From assembly GCF_006064855.1 (NCBI RefSeq), contig NZ_CP040753.1:2046001-2110000 (forward strand): a stretch of 64,000 bases of DNA, given 5' to 3'. The stretch comes from Sulfitobacter sp. BSw21498. GTDB lineage: Bacteria; Pseudomonadota; Alphaproteobacteria; Rhodobacterales; Rhodobacteraceae. Position numbers and translations under genes: made by a program. Positions 1 to 8,562 of the stretch are shown one piece after another. Numbering within the stretch: the first letter of the stretch is position 1; the number at the start of each line of letters is the position of its first letter. The notes under the pieces are model-generated. The model saw nothing but the letters and a program-made list of their open reading frames with translations, was not told the origin of the DNA and ran no database searches.

Positions 1-1476
1 GGCGCGGATACGCTGGAAAACCGGCTTCGCTTTACGACCGATGTGCTGGACGCCGTGCGCAAACGTGTCGGGCCGGAATTTATTGTTGGCATCCGCTATA
101 CCGCCGACGAGGTTCAGGCGGGCGGCATCACCGCCGAAGAAGGGATCGAAATTTCAAAACTGCTGCGTGATACAGGGCAGGTCGATTTTCTGAATGTCAT
201 TCGGGGCCGTATCCATACCGATCCGGCGATGACGGATGTCATCCCGATCCAGGGCATGCCCTCGGCGCCGCATCTGGATTTCGCCGGAGAGGTCCGGCGC
301 GCGACGGGCATGCCGACCTTCCACGCCGCCAAGATCCAGGATGTCGCGACCGCGCGTCACGCCATCGCCTCGGGCTTGCTGGACATGGTGGGCATGACCC
401 GCGCGCATATGGCTGACCCCCATATTGTGCGCAAGATCAAGGAGGGCCGTGAACATGATATCCGCCCTTGCGTCGGGGCGAATTACTGCCTTGACCGTAT
501 CTATCAGGGGGGCGAAGCCCTGTGCATCCACAACCCCGCGACAGGCCGGGAGCTTTCCCTGCCCCACATCATCAAACCCGCTGCCGACCGTCGCAAGATC
601 GTTATCGTCGGTGCGGGCCCCGCGGGGTTGGAAGCCGCACGCGTCGCCAGCGCGCGCGGGCATGAGGTCGTTGTGCTCGAGGCCGCCAACCGTGCCGGCG
701 GGCAGCTCCTTTTGACAGCGCGCACAAAGCGACGGGCCGAGATGATGCAGATCGTCGACTGGCGCGTTGCACAATGCGAAGCTGGCGGCGTTGACCTGCG
801 CTATAATCTATATGCCGAGGCAGCGGACGTGCTGGCCGAAAGCCCTGACGTCGTGATCATTGCCACCGGCGGCATGGCCAACACCACCCTCTATGAAGGG
901 GACACGCCAGATCACGTCGTATCGGCCTGGGATATATTATCGGGTGATGTAAAACCGGCTGGATCCCTGTTAATCTACGACGAAGCGGGCGACCACAGCG
1001 GGCTGCAAGCCGCCGAGATGGCCGTCGACGCGGGCTGCACCGTCGAAATCATGACCCCAGATCGCACCTTTGCACCCGAAGTCATGGCGATGAACCTTGT
1101 GCCCTACATGCGCAATCTGCAACGTGATGAGGTGACCTTCACCGTCACCAAACGGCTGCGCGGGGTTCTCAAAGACGGCAACCGGCTGCGCGCGATCATC
1201 GGGACCGATTATTCCGACAAGCTGGCGCAAGCGGACTACGACCAGATTGTCGTGAACTATGGCACAATGCCGCTTGATGCGCTTTACCACGACCTGCGGC
1301 CGTCCTCGTCGAATGGCGGCGCGATCGATCAAGCGGCCTTTTTGGCCATCCAACCGCAGACAACGGTCCGCAATACGCAAGGCACGTTCCAGCTTTTCCG
1401 TATCGGGGACGCCGTCTCTGCCCGCAACACCCACGCGGCGATCTACGACGCGCTACGTTTGATGACCGCCGTTTAA
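1..1476 (+). CDS. NADH:flavin oxidoreductase, 2,4-dienoyl-CoA reductase / N-methylproline demethylase type (5' end outside window)
   Basis: The reading frame is open from base 1 to the TAA at 1474-1476, so the N-terminal part of the FMN-binding barrel lies outside the window. About 491 residues are visible. After the end of the barrel comes a cysteine cluster (Cys157, Cys163, Cys175 of the visible part, RPCVGANYC then ALCIHN), then a Rossmann motif IVIVGAGPAGLEAA near residue 200 and a second nucleotide-binding half. This order (barrel, Fe-S cluster, FAD/NAD domains) is that of trimethylamine dehydrogenase, dienoyl-CoA reductase and N-methylproline (stachydrine) demethylases. The cluster motif resembles the demethylase branch as I remember it, but the substrate is inferred only. 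Cytoplasmic enzyme; no partner gene is visible downstream. Confidence 0.85.
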   Translation, partial: GADTLENRLRFTTDVLDAVRKRVGPEFIVGIRYTADEVQAGGITAEEGIEISKLLRDTGQVDFLNVIRGRIHTDPAMTDVIPIQGMPSAPHLDFAGEVRRATGMPTFHAAKIQDVATARHAIASGLLDMVGMTRAHMADPHIVRKIKEGREHDIRPCVGANYCLDRIYQGGEALCIHNPATGRELSLPHIIKPAADRRKIVIVGAGPAGLEAARVASARGHEVVVLEAANRAGGQLLLTARTKRRAEMMQIVDWRVAQCEAGGVDLRYNLYAEAADVLAESPDVVIIATGGMANTTLYEGDTPDHVVSAWDILSGDVKPAGSLLIYDEAGDHSGLQAAEMAVDAGCTVEIMTPDRTFAPEVMAMNLVPYMRNLQRDEVTFTVTKRLRGVLKDGNRLRAIIGTDYSDKLAQADYDQIVVNYGTMPLDALYHDLRPSSSNGGAIDQAAFLAIQPQTTVRNTQGTFQLFRIGDAVSARNTHAAIYDALRLMTAV

Positions 1477-1640
1477 CTCCTAGGGCCGATTGGGGACATT
1501 CATTCAGAACGCGGCCTTGGCAAGGAAGGGTCTGGCCGGACATGCGCAATGTTTGCACAGCAGATCAATGCGACGTAGGACTGAGACAGGCGGCGCCCAT
1601 AGACAGCTGCCTCAGAAATCACGCCCCGTGAAAGGCCCTG

Positions 1641-1994
1641 ATGATGTTACCACAACGTATAAGGGATCACCTTTGTAAGATGGCCCAGGACGCGCTTCCC
1701 GTCACGTATCAGGCACTGGCAAAGACCCTTGGGCTTTCGCCGCCAAATACCATCCACCAGCTTACTGTGGCCCTCGAATGCCTGATAGCAGAAGATGTTG
1801 CCGCCGGTCACCCATTGATCTCAGCACTTGTGATCAGCAAGGCAAGAGGCGGCATACCGGCCCCCGGCTTTTTCGAATGCGCCAAGCGCCATGGGCGTTT
1901 TGAAGGCGATCCGTTAGGCCCCGAAGCGTCCGACTTTTATGCGGCTGAATTCACTGAAGCTGTCAGATTTTGGTGCTCATTATCGGCGAATTGA
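1641..1994 (+). CDS. Conserved hypothetical protein
   Basis: 117 residues starting at tandem ATGATG (1641 or 1644) behind GAAAGG. The N-terminal half reads like a small winged-helix segment (TYQALAKTLGLSPPNTIHQL) and the middle carries LISALVISKARGGIPAPGFF. I recall similar short proteins in Rhodobacteraceae, sometimes misleadingly labelled ribose-phosphate pyrophosphokinase; no such active site is present here. There is no signal peptide or membrane segment, so it is probably cytoplasmic. It stands alone between the oxidoreductase and the IS element. Function unknown. Confidence 0.6.
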   Translation: MMLPQRIRDHLCKMAQDALPVTYQALAKTLGLSPPNTIHQLTVALECLIAEDVAAGHPLISALVISKARGGIPAPGFFECAKRHGRFEGDPLGPEASDFYAAEFTEAVRFWCSLSAN

Positions 1995-2124
1995 ACGGCC
2001 CCCTGCGAACCGAGGCCAAGAAACAGGCACCTGTACCTGCCGCGGTTCGATACCGCTTGACCTGCCCCCCGAAACTTCCCTCAGTTTAATGTAGAGTTTG
2101 CTCAACCTTCGAAGGAGCAAACAG

Positions 2125-2388
2125 ATGCGACAGAGCCGTTTTACTGAAGCCCAAATTATCGGAATGATCAAAGAACAGGAAGCTGGCATGCCGACGGCAG
2201 AGGTGTGCCGCAGGCATGGCTTGAGTCCCGCGTCGTTCTACAAGTTCAAAGCCAAATATGGTGGCATGAACGTTTCTGATACTCATCGCCTTAGATCGCT
2301 GGAGGATGAGAACGCCAAGCTGAAGCGCCTTCTGGCGGACACGATGTTGGACAATGTTGTGTTGAAGGATTTGCTGGGAAAGAACTGA
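2125..2388 (+). CDS. IS3-family transposase OrfA (copy 1)
   Basis: 87 residues from an ATG behind AAGGAG (the in-frame TTG at 2098 is less likely). It begins [19 protein letters not shown], holds the helix-turn-helix [20 protein letters not shown] and ends in a leucine-zipper-like stretch ([20 protein letters not shown]) typical of OrfA proteins that bind the IS ends and multimerise with OrfB. The stop at 2386-2388 is followed at once by OrfB in the -1 frame. A sequence GGGAAAG just before the stop could serve the programmed frameshift that makes the OrfAB transposase. The frameshift is inferred from the family. Confidence 0.93.
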   Translation: MRQSRFTEAQIIGMIKEQEAGMPTAEVCRRHGLSPASFYKFKAKYGGMNVSDTHRLRSLEDENAKLKRLLADTMLDNVVLKDLLGKN

Positions 2389-2399
2389 CGACACCGAAT

Positions 2400-3284
2400 G
2401 TGCGACGGGCCGCAGCACGCAAGGCAATGCGAGACCATGATATCTCGCAGCGCCGGGCGTGCAGGCTTGTCGGTGTCGATCCCAAGACCGTCCGGCGCGA
2501 TCAGTCACCGGATAATCCAGAAGTTCGCGAAGAGATGAAAGCGATTGCCAGCAAGCGACGGCGCTTTGGCTACCGCCGGATCGGTGTGCTGCTGGAACGC
2601 AAGGGAAGGATCATGAACCACAAGAAACTGTATCGCCTTTATACTGAAGAAAAGCTGGGCGTTAGACGGCGCAGGGGCCGCAAGCGTGCGCGTGGCTCGC
2701 GGACACCAATGCCGGTTGCTTTGCGTCCTGGCGAGCGTTGGTCCTTAGATTTTGTGTCGGATACGTTCGGCGCGTCACGCAAGTTCCGCATGCTGGCTGT
2801 AAACGACGATTGTTGCCGCGAGAACCTCTGCTTGGTGGCTGACACCAGCATCTCGGGCGCTCGTGTCGCGCGGGAACTTGACGCGCTTGTCCGTATTTAT
2901 GGAAAGCCTGCCTGCATTGTCAGTGATAACGGCACGGAGTTTACCAGTCGTGCGATCCTAAAATGGGCCGGTGATAACGACGTTGATTGGCATTACATCG
3001 ACCCCGGCAAACCCCAGCAGAATGGCTTCATAGAAAGCTTCAATGGCAGCCTGCGCGACGAGCTGTTGAATGAGGAAATCTTCGATACGTTGGATGACGC
3101 CCGTCGCAAGCTGGCACTCTGGCGATACGACTACAACAACGTCAGGCCGCACTCATCGCTTGGGAACCAAACACCGGCAGAAGCTCGTCGAGCGCTTGAG
3201 CAATTTGAGGGCTCCGCGCAAGACGCGCTTGCCCAAACTGACGACGAAGAATATGAAACCCAGACCCGCAAACTCTCGTTATGA
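2400..3284 (+). CDS. IS3-family transposase OrfB, DDE integrase domain (copy 1)
   Basis: 294 residues if translation starts at the GTG at 2400; the frame is open further upstream past the OrfA stop, so the natural product is probably the OrfAB fusion. It has an N-terminal HTH_21-like region and the rve integrase core with the acidic triad in context: [19 protein letters not shown] and [17 protein letters not shown]. The C-terminal segment [18 protein letters not shown] is standard for the family. The catalytic residues are intact, and the translated copy 2 at 38922-39806 is the same, so both copies look potentially active and recently duplicated. Confidence 0.95.
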   Translation: MRRAAARKAMRDHDISQRRACRLVGVDPKTVRRDQSPDNPEVREEMKAIASKRRRFGYRRIGVLLERKGRIMNHKKLYRLYTEEKLGVRRRRGRKRARGSRTPMPVALRPGERWSLDFVSDTFGASRKFRMLAVNDDCCRENLCLVADTSISGARVARELDALVRIYGKPACIVSDNGTEFTSRAILKWAGDNDVDWHYIDPGKPQQNGFIESFNGSLRDELLNEEIFDTLDDARRKLALWRYDYNNVRPHSSLGNQTPAEARRALEQFEGSAQDALAQTDDEEYETQTRKLSL

Positions 3285-3347
3285 ATGAGGGAGCCTCGGG
3301 GGGCAGGTCACCGCCTTTGATAGCAACGGCACCAAAGGAGACTGACT

Positions 3348-3407
3348 ATGGGACTGAAACGGACGGGCGAATTGCGGCAACATGCGGTGCGGATTGCCCT
3401 GACCCGC
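3348..3407 (+). pseudogene. Remnant of a second IS3-family orfA (N-terminus only)
   Basis: An ATG behind AAAGGAGACTGACT opens a frame reading MGLKRTGELRQHAVRIALT, which resembles the first about 19 residues of another common IS3-family OrfA (MGLKRT.EFR..AVRIALTSGL as I recall it). The similarity stops near 3407, ten bases from the 3' end of the convergent DeoR gene. It is too short to function and shows that this spot has been hit by more than one IS element. Confidence 0.5.
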
Positions 3408-3416
3408 GGGCCAAGC

Positions 3417-4211
3417 TCACCCCACTTGATGAAACGTCAAGCGGCCTCTGGCGACTGCCGCTGCGATGGCGCGGGAGGATGGAGCGTCAGATACCAGAAA
3501 ATCGACGTCCGACAGTGAGCCGAGATTCACCAGACCGCGGTGCCCGAACTTGCTGCTGTCCACGGCAAGCAAGACTTTTTGCGATCGTCTCATGGCTGAG
3601 CGCACCGTCTCTACCTCGGCCTGATCATCGTCGCCAAGATCACCGTCGTCGTCGACGCCGGAGACTGACAGGATTGCCAAGTCGAACTTGAAACCCGTGA
3701 TGAATGACTGCGACTGCTCTTGGAAAATGCCGCCATCTACTTGACGCACAAAGCCCCCCGGGACGGCGATGGTGAAATCAGTCACTTCACTGAGGTAGGC
3801 GGCGATACGCAAGCTATAGCTGACCACGCGCAGGTTGCGACGTCGTACAAGGGCACGCGCAACGGCCTCGCAGGTGGTACCCGTGTCAAGAAAGAGCGAC
3901 GCGCCGTCTTCGACAAGGTCCGCCACACATGTGCCAATCTGCTCCTTGGCCTGTGCGTTGCGGATGCGCCGATTACGTAACTCGCTTGGTTCAACGGAAT
4001 TCGAAATCATCGCGCCACCGTGTAGACGCCGCAGTTTGCCAAGGCTCTCCAGTTCCATGATGTCGCGGCGTGCGGTTTGCTGGGTCACGGCAAACCGGCT
4101 CGCCACCTCGTCCAGTGATATGTAGCGCTGAGCCTCAAGTTGTTTCAATAACAGGCGCTGTCTGTGGCTCTTTTTGTCTTCACCGTCCATGTCAGTGGGC
4201 ACCCATCTCAA
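3417..4211 (-). CDS. DeoR/GlpR-family transcriptional regulator
   Basis: 264 residues from the ATG at 4211; an internal Met at 4190 (MDGEDKK) is an alternative start. The N-terminal winged helix (RQRLLLKQLEAQRYISLDEV followed by AVTQQTARRDIMELESLGKL and RLHGGA) is the DeoR signature. The C-terminal sugar-phosphate sensor domain includes LFLDTGTT and AVPGGFVR. Such proteins usually repress sugar or polyol catabolic genes and respond to a phosphorylated sugar. No catabolic operon is adjacent in the window, so the target is unknown. The 3' end abuts an IS remnant but the length is normal, so the gene looks intact. Confidence 0.9.
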   Translation of the reverse strand: MRWVPTDMDGEDKKSHRQRLLLKQLEAQRYISLDEVASRFAVTQQTARRDIMELESLGKLRRLHGGAMISNSVEPSELRNRRIRNAQAKEQIGTCVADLVEDGASLFLDTGTTCEAVARALVRRRNLRVVSYSLRIAAYLSEVTDFTIAVPGGFVRQVDGGIFQEQSQSFITGFKFDLAILSVSGVDDDGDLGDDDQAEVETVRSAMRRSQKVLLAVDSSKFGHRGLVNLGSLSDVDFLVSDAPSSRAIAAAVARGRLTFHQVG

Positions 4212-4259
4212 CCTTGTCTTCAGGTTTTATCGCCTGCAGACCGTTCATTTTCAATCAAA

Positions 4260-4287
4260 AGGCCGCGACAGTCTTCTGTCGCGGCCT
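4260..4287 (-). terminator. Rho-independent terminator of the autotransporter gene
   Basis: A perfect 12-bp stem (AGGCCGCGACAG at 4260-4271 with CTGTCGCGGCCT at 4276-4287) closes a 4-base loop. Read on the minus strand it is followed by TTTTGATTG, and it lies 23 bases after the stop of the autotransporter gene. Confidence 0.85.
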
Positions 4288-4309
4288 CTTTATATTGCTT
4301 TGTGATAGA

Positions 4310-7300
4310 TCAGAATTTCACTTGCAGACTGGCTGCAAGGTTACCGCTACGCCCCGCATCACCAAATTCACCCGTGTAGCCAACCGTCAGGGCCGTGCTC
4401 TGCGTCAGGTCGATACCGACTGAAAGGTTCACTTTGAATACGTCTTTGGCAACATTGGTGCCGCTGACAGTGAACGCATCGCCGCCCGAGAACGCCATGC
4501 CTGCTTGTGGCGCGTTCGCATCAAAGACATGCCGCCACGCTGCACCGCCCGAAAGGCGGATGGGGGTCGCACCTTCGGAGAGGTGCATCTGCCCCCGCAG
4601 GCCCAGTTCGCCCACTGTCGCATCAAATTTATTGCCTCGAACGTTCAGCGCAGCATCATTGCCGTTTTCCGAAGCCGCGTCGGTATTAACGGCAACGTGG
4701 GCGATGCTACCATAGGGTTGAAGGACCGAGGTCCCAACCGCGAAGTCATAAGACGCCTCGGCAAAGATTTGCGTTGTGTCCGCGCCGTAGCTTGATGTCA
4801 GAGTATCAGAAAAGTCTGCAAAAAAGACGCCACGCGTGCTGTCAATTTCGCTGTGGGTCCACGTCGCCCCAGCTGTGATACGGGCCGCGCCGAAATCGCG
4901 CCCGGCAACAAAGCCAAGGTTGGTGAAGTCGCTTTCCGATGTATCGCGTGCGCCATCTAAACTGGCGGACCCTTTGCCAAAGCCAAGCATCGCGCCATAG
5001 ACCCATTCGCTGCCAAGTGCTCCGTTGATCCCAACAAGTGTCCCAAAGGAGGAATGGTTTAGGTCACGCGTTTCTTCGCCGTCGATACTGGCTTGGCCAC
5101 CATAGCTTTGCATCCAGAATGAAGTCGCGTCACCGCCCTTATAACCGCGCAGTTGCGACAATGCAGCGGAGCGCAAGTCGTTGCCCTGATCTGCGAGGGC
5201 CGTCATGCTGGCGGCGTAGATTTCACCCGAAAGAGCGTCGAAGGCTTGGTCCGCAGCCGCCGCATCAAGCATCACGGCCTTATCAAAGAGGGCGTTGCCG
5301 AAGCCGAGGCTTTCAACGCCAGCCGCCGTGGCCCCCCGATTTGCCGTTGTCGCGACCTGATCAAAGGCTGTGTCATTACGCTCAAGGCTCAACGAGACAT
5401 CTTGCACCCCATAGCTCAAGGCTGCGTCGAGAAACGCAAGCGAGGACGTCACACTGTCAAATTGACCTGATACAGCGCCACCAGACTGTAATATGACATA
5501 GTCAGTGAGTGGGGCGTAGTCGCCAGCTGCGGCAAGCGCCACCGCTGTTCCGCCACCGATTGTGATATCTCCTGTCGCCGTGACGACGTCGGAATCACCC
5601 TGAGCATTCACTTCGACTTCGAAGAGTGCGCCAGCATCTATGGTCAAATCGCCGTCAATATTTAACGTGCCGATACTGTTGCCTGCGGCCAAAATTGCGC
5701 CACTGCCTACTGTCAGTGAGCTGACCGTACCACGACCACCGATCGTCGCGCCATACATGAGGCTAACGCCCGAAGATTGGGCGATCGACCCGTTGACGAC
5801 CAAAAGCCCATCCGACACAAGAGTTGCCCCAGTATAGCTGTTATTGGCCTCCAATGTGAGCGTGCCGTCCCCGCGCTTTTCAAGCGCGCCAGTGCCCGAA
5901 ATCTCCTTGAGCGCGGCGACCGTCGTACCGGTGCCCCGGATGTCGAGCCAGCCGCCCTCCGTACCCTCTAGGCTGACCTCACGGTCCAATGTCGCCATTT
6001 GCGTGCCGGTGACTGCGAGGCCGCCGTTGTCGAGGCGCAATGTCGCAGCCGAAGTGCCAAGTGCTGCATCCTCGTCAACGCGCACCGTCCCGCCATCTTT
6101 GACAAGTGTTTCGGAGATAAAGCTGTGGTCGTCGATGCAATAGTCGCTGACAGCTTGGGCAAGACGGGCATCCGCTGTTCCACAGTCCAGCAGGGTCTTC
6201 TTTTCACTTTCGCTGAGCCAATCGAGGATTGGATTTCCGTCAGCATCAGAAACCTGACCCAGATAAACATCTTTACGCATGTTGTTGCGCGTCAGGTAGA
6301 ATTCTCCTTCGCTCTCGTCGAAGACAGCGGCGTCCTCGCTCCACACGAGACGGGTTACTTCGTCATCGTTTTCGTCCAGCTCGTATTCCAGTTTGGGGCC
6401 AATCCAAGCAAGATCATGGGCAACGAGCTCGTGATCCGAATAGGCCTTGCCGTCGGCCGTTACGTCAGTCTGGTCCAAAACGCCTGTATATGGATCATCT
6501 TCCTGATTAACGATTGCCCACCATTTGCCAAAGGGGCGAGACACCATGAAATGATCAATCGCTCCGCGATCCCAGCTCGGCCAAACGTTGGTATGATCCT
6601 CTTCAACCGAGGTCCAGGTCGTGCTGCCATCGGCCAAAATGTGAGGGGCGAACGGCTCGCGCTGCGCTTCTGTCTCAAGAAGGATGAAGTCGTGCTTCAT
6701 CTTATTCATCGTGACAGGCAAGTTGTCTTGGATCGGATACATCTCGTCTGCGAAGAGCGTATCGGGAATGTCGGCAAGCGCGAGGTTCTGCCCGCTGTGC
6801 TCGGAGATGAACTGTGTCATCGCCGCCTGATCAACGGCGTACTGCTCAAGCAAAGTGCCGTAGAAACTGTTGCCCGAACGCAAGTAGTTCTGGAGGATAA
6901 GCTTCTGTTGGCTCGCCCGATTGAGCCCGCGCTCCGAGGTGTCCGCCGCGTTATAGTCGCCCACGAGCACCACTGAGCGATTGGTCGACTTCGCCCATTC
7001 AGCGAGGCCCTCTACTTCGGTCAAGCGTCGCACAGAGGTATCGCGATAATCGAGGTGAACAGACCCAAAGACGGTTTCGGGGATCGCATTGCTGCCGTCA
7101 GTTATCTGATAGGCGACTGAATCGCCCATAGAATTGGTTCCGGTAATGCCCTCCAGGCGGCTGAGAATTCCAGTATCCCCCTTTTTTACATAGGTATACT
7201 CTCCAAGTCCTGCATCGCGCAGACGTTGTTGCAATCCGGTCAAATAGGCCTCGCTCCACAATTCCTGAAAAGCGATCACGTCGTAGCCGCCATTGACGAA

Positions 7301-7501
7301 AAGCGGAGCAATATCATCGAGGTTGTTCCTGAATTGGTCGGCCCATGTATTGAAGGTGAGGACGCGCAGCGCGCCATTGGAATCGGCCACAACTGGCGTG
7401 GTGAATAAGCTGGCGATTGCGACCCCGCTTAGCAGGGCAAGTCTCAGGGAATTTTGCGAATACCGCAGCTTGGACTGCGCTTGGGGGGCATGTTGGGTCA
7501 T
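4310..7501 (-). CDS. Autotransporter with an endonuclease/exonuclease/phosphatase passenger domain
   Basis: 1063 residues. A long signal peptide (core LALLSGVAIASLFTTPVVA) precedes an EEP-fold domain at about residues 42-380 with the family motifs LTFNTW, FQELWS, GDYNAAD and a late SDH (YSDHELVAHDLAW), the set seen in DNase I, sphingomyelinase and phosphodiesterases. Residues of about 480-720 form a beta-helix passenger with an autotransporter-associated strand repeat (GALEKRGDGTLTLEANN). The last about 270 residues form the outer-membrane beta barrel, ending in LQVKF with a terminal Phe. The protein is therefore expected to display or release a metal-dependent phosphodiesterase/nuclease at the cell surface. 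Its substrate (DNA, lipid or phosphoester) cannot be told from sequence. It is a single-gene unit with its own terminator and a striking palindrome upstream. Confidence 0.9.
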   Translation of the reverse strand: MTQHAPQAQSKLRYSQNSLRLALLSGVAIASLFTTPVVADSNGALRVLTFNTWADQFRNNLDDIAPLFVNGGYDVIAFQELWSEAYLTGLQQRLRDAGLGEYTYVKKGDTGILSRLEGITGTNSMGDSVAYQITDGSNAIPETVFGSVHLDYRDTSVRRLTEVEGLAEWAKSTNRSVVLVGDYNAADTSERGLNRASQQKLILQNYLRSGNSFYGTLLEQYAVDQAAMTQFISEHSGQNLALADIPDTLFADEMYPIQDNLPVTMNKMKHDFILLETEAQREPFAPHILADGSTTWTSVEEDHTNVWPSWDRGAIDHFMVSRPFGKWWAIVNQEDDPYTGVLDQTDVTADGKAYSDHELVAHDLAWIGPKLEYELDENDDEVTRLVWSEDAAVFDESEGEFYLTRNNMRKDVYLGQVSDADGNPILDWLSESEKKTLLDCGTADARLAQAVSDYCIDDHSFISETLVKDGGTVRVDEDAALGTSAATLRLDNGGLAVTGTQMATLDREVSLEGTEGGWLDIRGTGTTVAALKEISGTGALEKRGDGTLTLEANNSYTGATLVSDGLLVVNGSIAQSSGVSLMYGATIGGRGTVSSLTVGSGAILAAGNSIGTLNIDGDLTIDAGALFEVEVNAQGDSDVVTATGDITIGGGTAVALAAAGDYAPLTDYVILQSGGAVSGQFDSVTSSLAFLDAALSYGVQDVSLSLERNDTAFDQVATTANRGATAAGVESLGFGNALFDKAVMLDAAAADQAFDALSGEIYAASMTALADQGNDLRSAALSQLRGYKGGDATSFWMQSYGGQASIDGEETRDLNHSSFGTLVGINGALGSEWVYGAMLGFGKGSASLDGARDTSESDFTNLGFVAGRDFGAARITAGATWTHSEIDSTRGVFFADFSDTLTSSYGADTTQIFAEASYDFAVGTSVLQPYGSIAHVAVNTDAASENGNDAALNVRGNKFDATVGELGLRGQMHLSEGATPIRLSGGAAWRHVFDANAPQAGMAFSGGDAFTVSGTNVAKDVFKVNLSVGIDLTQSTALTVGYTGEFGDAGRSGNLAASLQVKF

Positions 7502-7583
7502 TGGATCCTGCTAGATTTGTCTGAACAAAGGGCGGCACCAAACGTCAAAGCGTTGTGGCGTAAAATCCTTCTGACCGATTCTT

Positions 7584-7620
7584 ATGTAACTTATATTACG
7601 TGGTGTAATATAAGTTACAT
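7584..7620. promoter_or_regulatory. Perfect 16-bp inverted repeat upstream of the autotransporter gene (putative operator)
   Basis: ATGTAACTTATATTAC (7584-7599) and GTAATATAAGTTACAT (7605-7620) are exact reverse complements separated by GTGGT. Each arm is itself a smaller dyad of the form GTAA-N6-TTAC (7586-7599 and 7605-7618). The site ends 83 bases upstream of the autotransporter start. It has no T-run and is AT-rich, so a protein-binding operator is more likely than a terminator. I do not recognise the regulator. Confidence 0.65.
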
Positions 7621-7758
7621 TTCACCCCCCTGTGAGACCGGCCGAAATGCCACCTTGCGCAAGCGGGCTCTTGTCCCGCAGTGCAGCCCCTTGCGCGATG
7701 CGAACCAAAGTTCTGCAATCCACCGCCTTGTGTTTAAATGCTGGGTGTCTGTTTAATG

Positions 7759-7998
7759 CTACCGATTGTCCTGCACCCGCTCACGCTCTTGGTTGATCGT
7801 GACGATATCCGCGCCGCCAAGGCCAAAGTCCGTGCTCAGGGATGCGCCTTTCTTATTCTTCCAACCGTTGACGACCACACGCACGATCCAGCGTCGCGCA
7901 CCTGAGGGGCCACCCCCCAGATAGAGCCCACTATCGCCATGCCGCCTACCGCCGAAGCTCTCAACCAGCGTTTTGGCCAATTTGCTGGATAAGGCCAA
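7759..7998 (-). pseudogene. Truncated tyrosine integrase, N-terminal arm-binding domain only
   Basis: 79 residues beginning MALSSKLAKTL and containing GDSGLYLGGGPSGARRWIVR and FGLGGADIVT, which match the N-terminal DUF4102-type arm-binding domain of tRNA-targeting integrases of about 400 residues. The core-binding and catalytic domains are missing. It starts 151 bases from the 3' end of the tRNA-Ser gene, where such integrases normally sit, so it is read as the stump of an older element at the same tRNA, on the side opposite to the present island. Confidence 0.7.
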
Positions 7999-8005
7999 AT
8001 ATTAG

Positions 8006-8080
8006 AGGCGACATTCCATACCACTCAAGGAAAGAATGCAGACACTACCGAAAGGAACTCGAGGCGACAGTAAGGCGACA
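8006..8080 (+). repeat. Three direct repeats of AGGCGACA
   Basis: AGGCGACA occurs at 8006-8013, 8062-8069 and 8073-8080, between the integrase stump and the tRNA-Ser 3' end. Short direct repeats in such a position can be arm-type integrase sites of the lost element; this is inference only. Confidence 0.4.
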
Positions 8081-8106
8081 TCAAGCCGATGAAAAAACAA
8101 GAAAAA

Positions 8107-8123
8107 GGCCGCTTGAAGCGGCC
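8107..8123 (-). terminator. Terminator of the tRNA-Ser gene
   Basis: GGCCGCTTGAAGCGGCC forms a tight hairpin; read on the minus strand it is followed by TTTTTCTTGTTTTTTC and lies 26 bases after the tRNA 3' end. Confidence 0.8.
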
Positions 8124-8149
8124 CATTCAAATCCAACAAAAAGGTATGA

Positions 8150-8239
8150 TGGCGGAGACGAAGGGATTCGAACCCTCGAGACCCTTCCGGGCCTACTCCC
8201 TTAGCAGGGGAGCGCCTTCGACCACTCGGCCACGTCTCC
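8150..8239 (-). tRNA. tRNA-Ser, anticodon GCU
   Basis: The minus strand reads GGAGACGTGGCCGAGTGG at the 5' end, the anticodon arm CTCCCCTGCTAAGGGAG with anticodon GCT, a long class II variable arm, GGTTCGAATCC in the T arm, and CGTCTCC closing the acceptor stem before an encoded GCCA. The total is 90 bases with CCA. The segment from the anticodon loop to the 5' end is duplicated at 42484-42524, so in its present form the gene is a product of the island's integration: its 5' half and upstream promoter side face the island interior. Confidence 0.95.
8199..8239. repeat. Left attachment repeat of the island (within tRNA-Ser)
   Basis: These 41 bases, beginning CCTTAGCAGGGGAGCGCC, are identical to 42484-42524. 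Similarity continues imperfectly into the flank (CGACGCGTATA and CCAAG shared just beyond). Because the intact tRNA lies on this side, the crossover probably fell in the anticodon loop, with the element supplying a replacement 5' half. Confidence 0.85.
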
Positions 8240-8562
8240 ACCGACGCGTATAGCCAAGTAAACATAGTGGTTACAAGGCGAAAAGAACCCTTTTTGAAAT
8301 TTTCCTGTCAGGGGCGAAAAACCCTCAAAATGGCACCCAGAGGCACCGAATGGCACTGGGTCTGGGAAACATTTGGGCAATTTCCCTATCAGGAAAAGCG
8401 CCTTGGGCCTGAGATTGCGGGAACAACAGAAGCGACCCAAAGTGTTCGTCCGCTACTTGACCGACGGTCTCTTGAACTCCCGCCAAACAAGACCAAACTG
8501 CTTCATCAAAAAATTTGTCGCTCCGGTTTCCGCTGCAGACCAAACGCACCGAGGTTCTCATC
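8240..8562. other. Leader between tRNA-Ser and the recombinase operon
   Basis: The first about 25 bases resemble the chromosomal flank at 42525-42550 and would carry the promoter for the minus-strand tRNA. The rest shows no convincing gene. The open frame reading into the recombinase from 8515 is discounted because the ATG at 8563 has the better ribosome site. Confidence 0.5.

Larger units (their letters stand above)
2058..3310 (+). mobile_element. IS3-family insertion sequence, copy 1 (1253 bp)
   Basis: The element runs from TGACCTGCCCCCCGA at 2058 to the inverted TCGGGGGGCAGGTCA ending at 3310; the match between ends continues imperfectly for about ten more bases. It encodes orfA and orfB in different frames, as in IS3-family elements of the IS407/IS51 type. 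A copy of the same length and the same encoded proteins lies inverted at 38896-40148. The four bases on either side (CGCT and CCGC) are not a direct repeat, so no target-site duplication is visible. The right flank begins CCGCCTTT, the same eight bases that flank the transposase 3' end of copy 2. Confidence 0.93.

Noticed and set aside
2054-3314. Target-site duplication around IS copy 1
   Set aside because: Flanks CGCT and CCGC do not match at the defined ends; pairing flanks with those of copy 2 as after an inversion does not give a match either.
5999-6976. Plus-strand frame of 325 codons inside the autotransporter region
   Set aside because: Antisense to the endonuclease-like domain, whose motifs are clear on the other strand.
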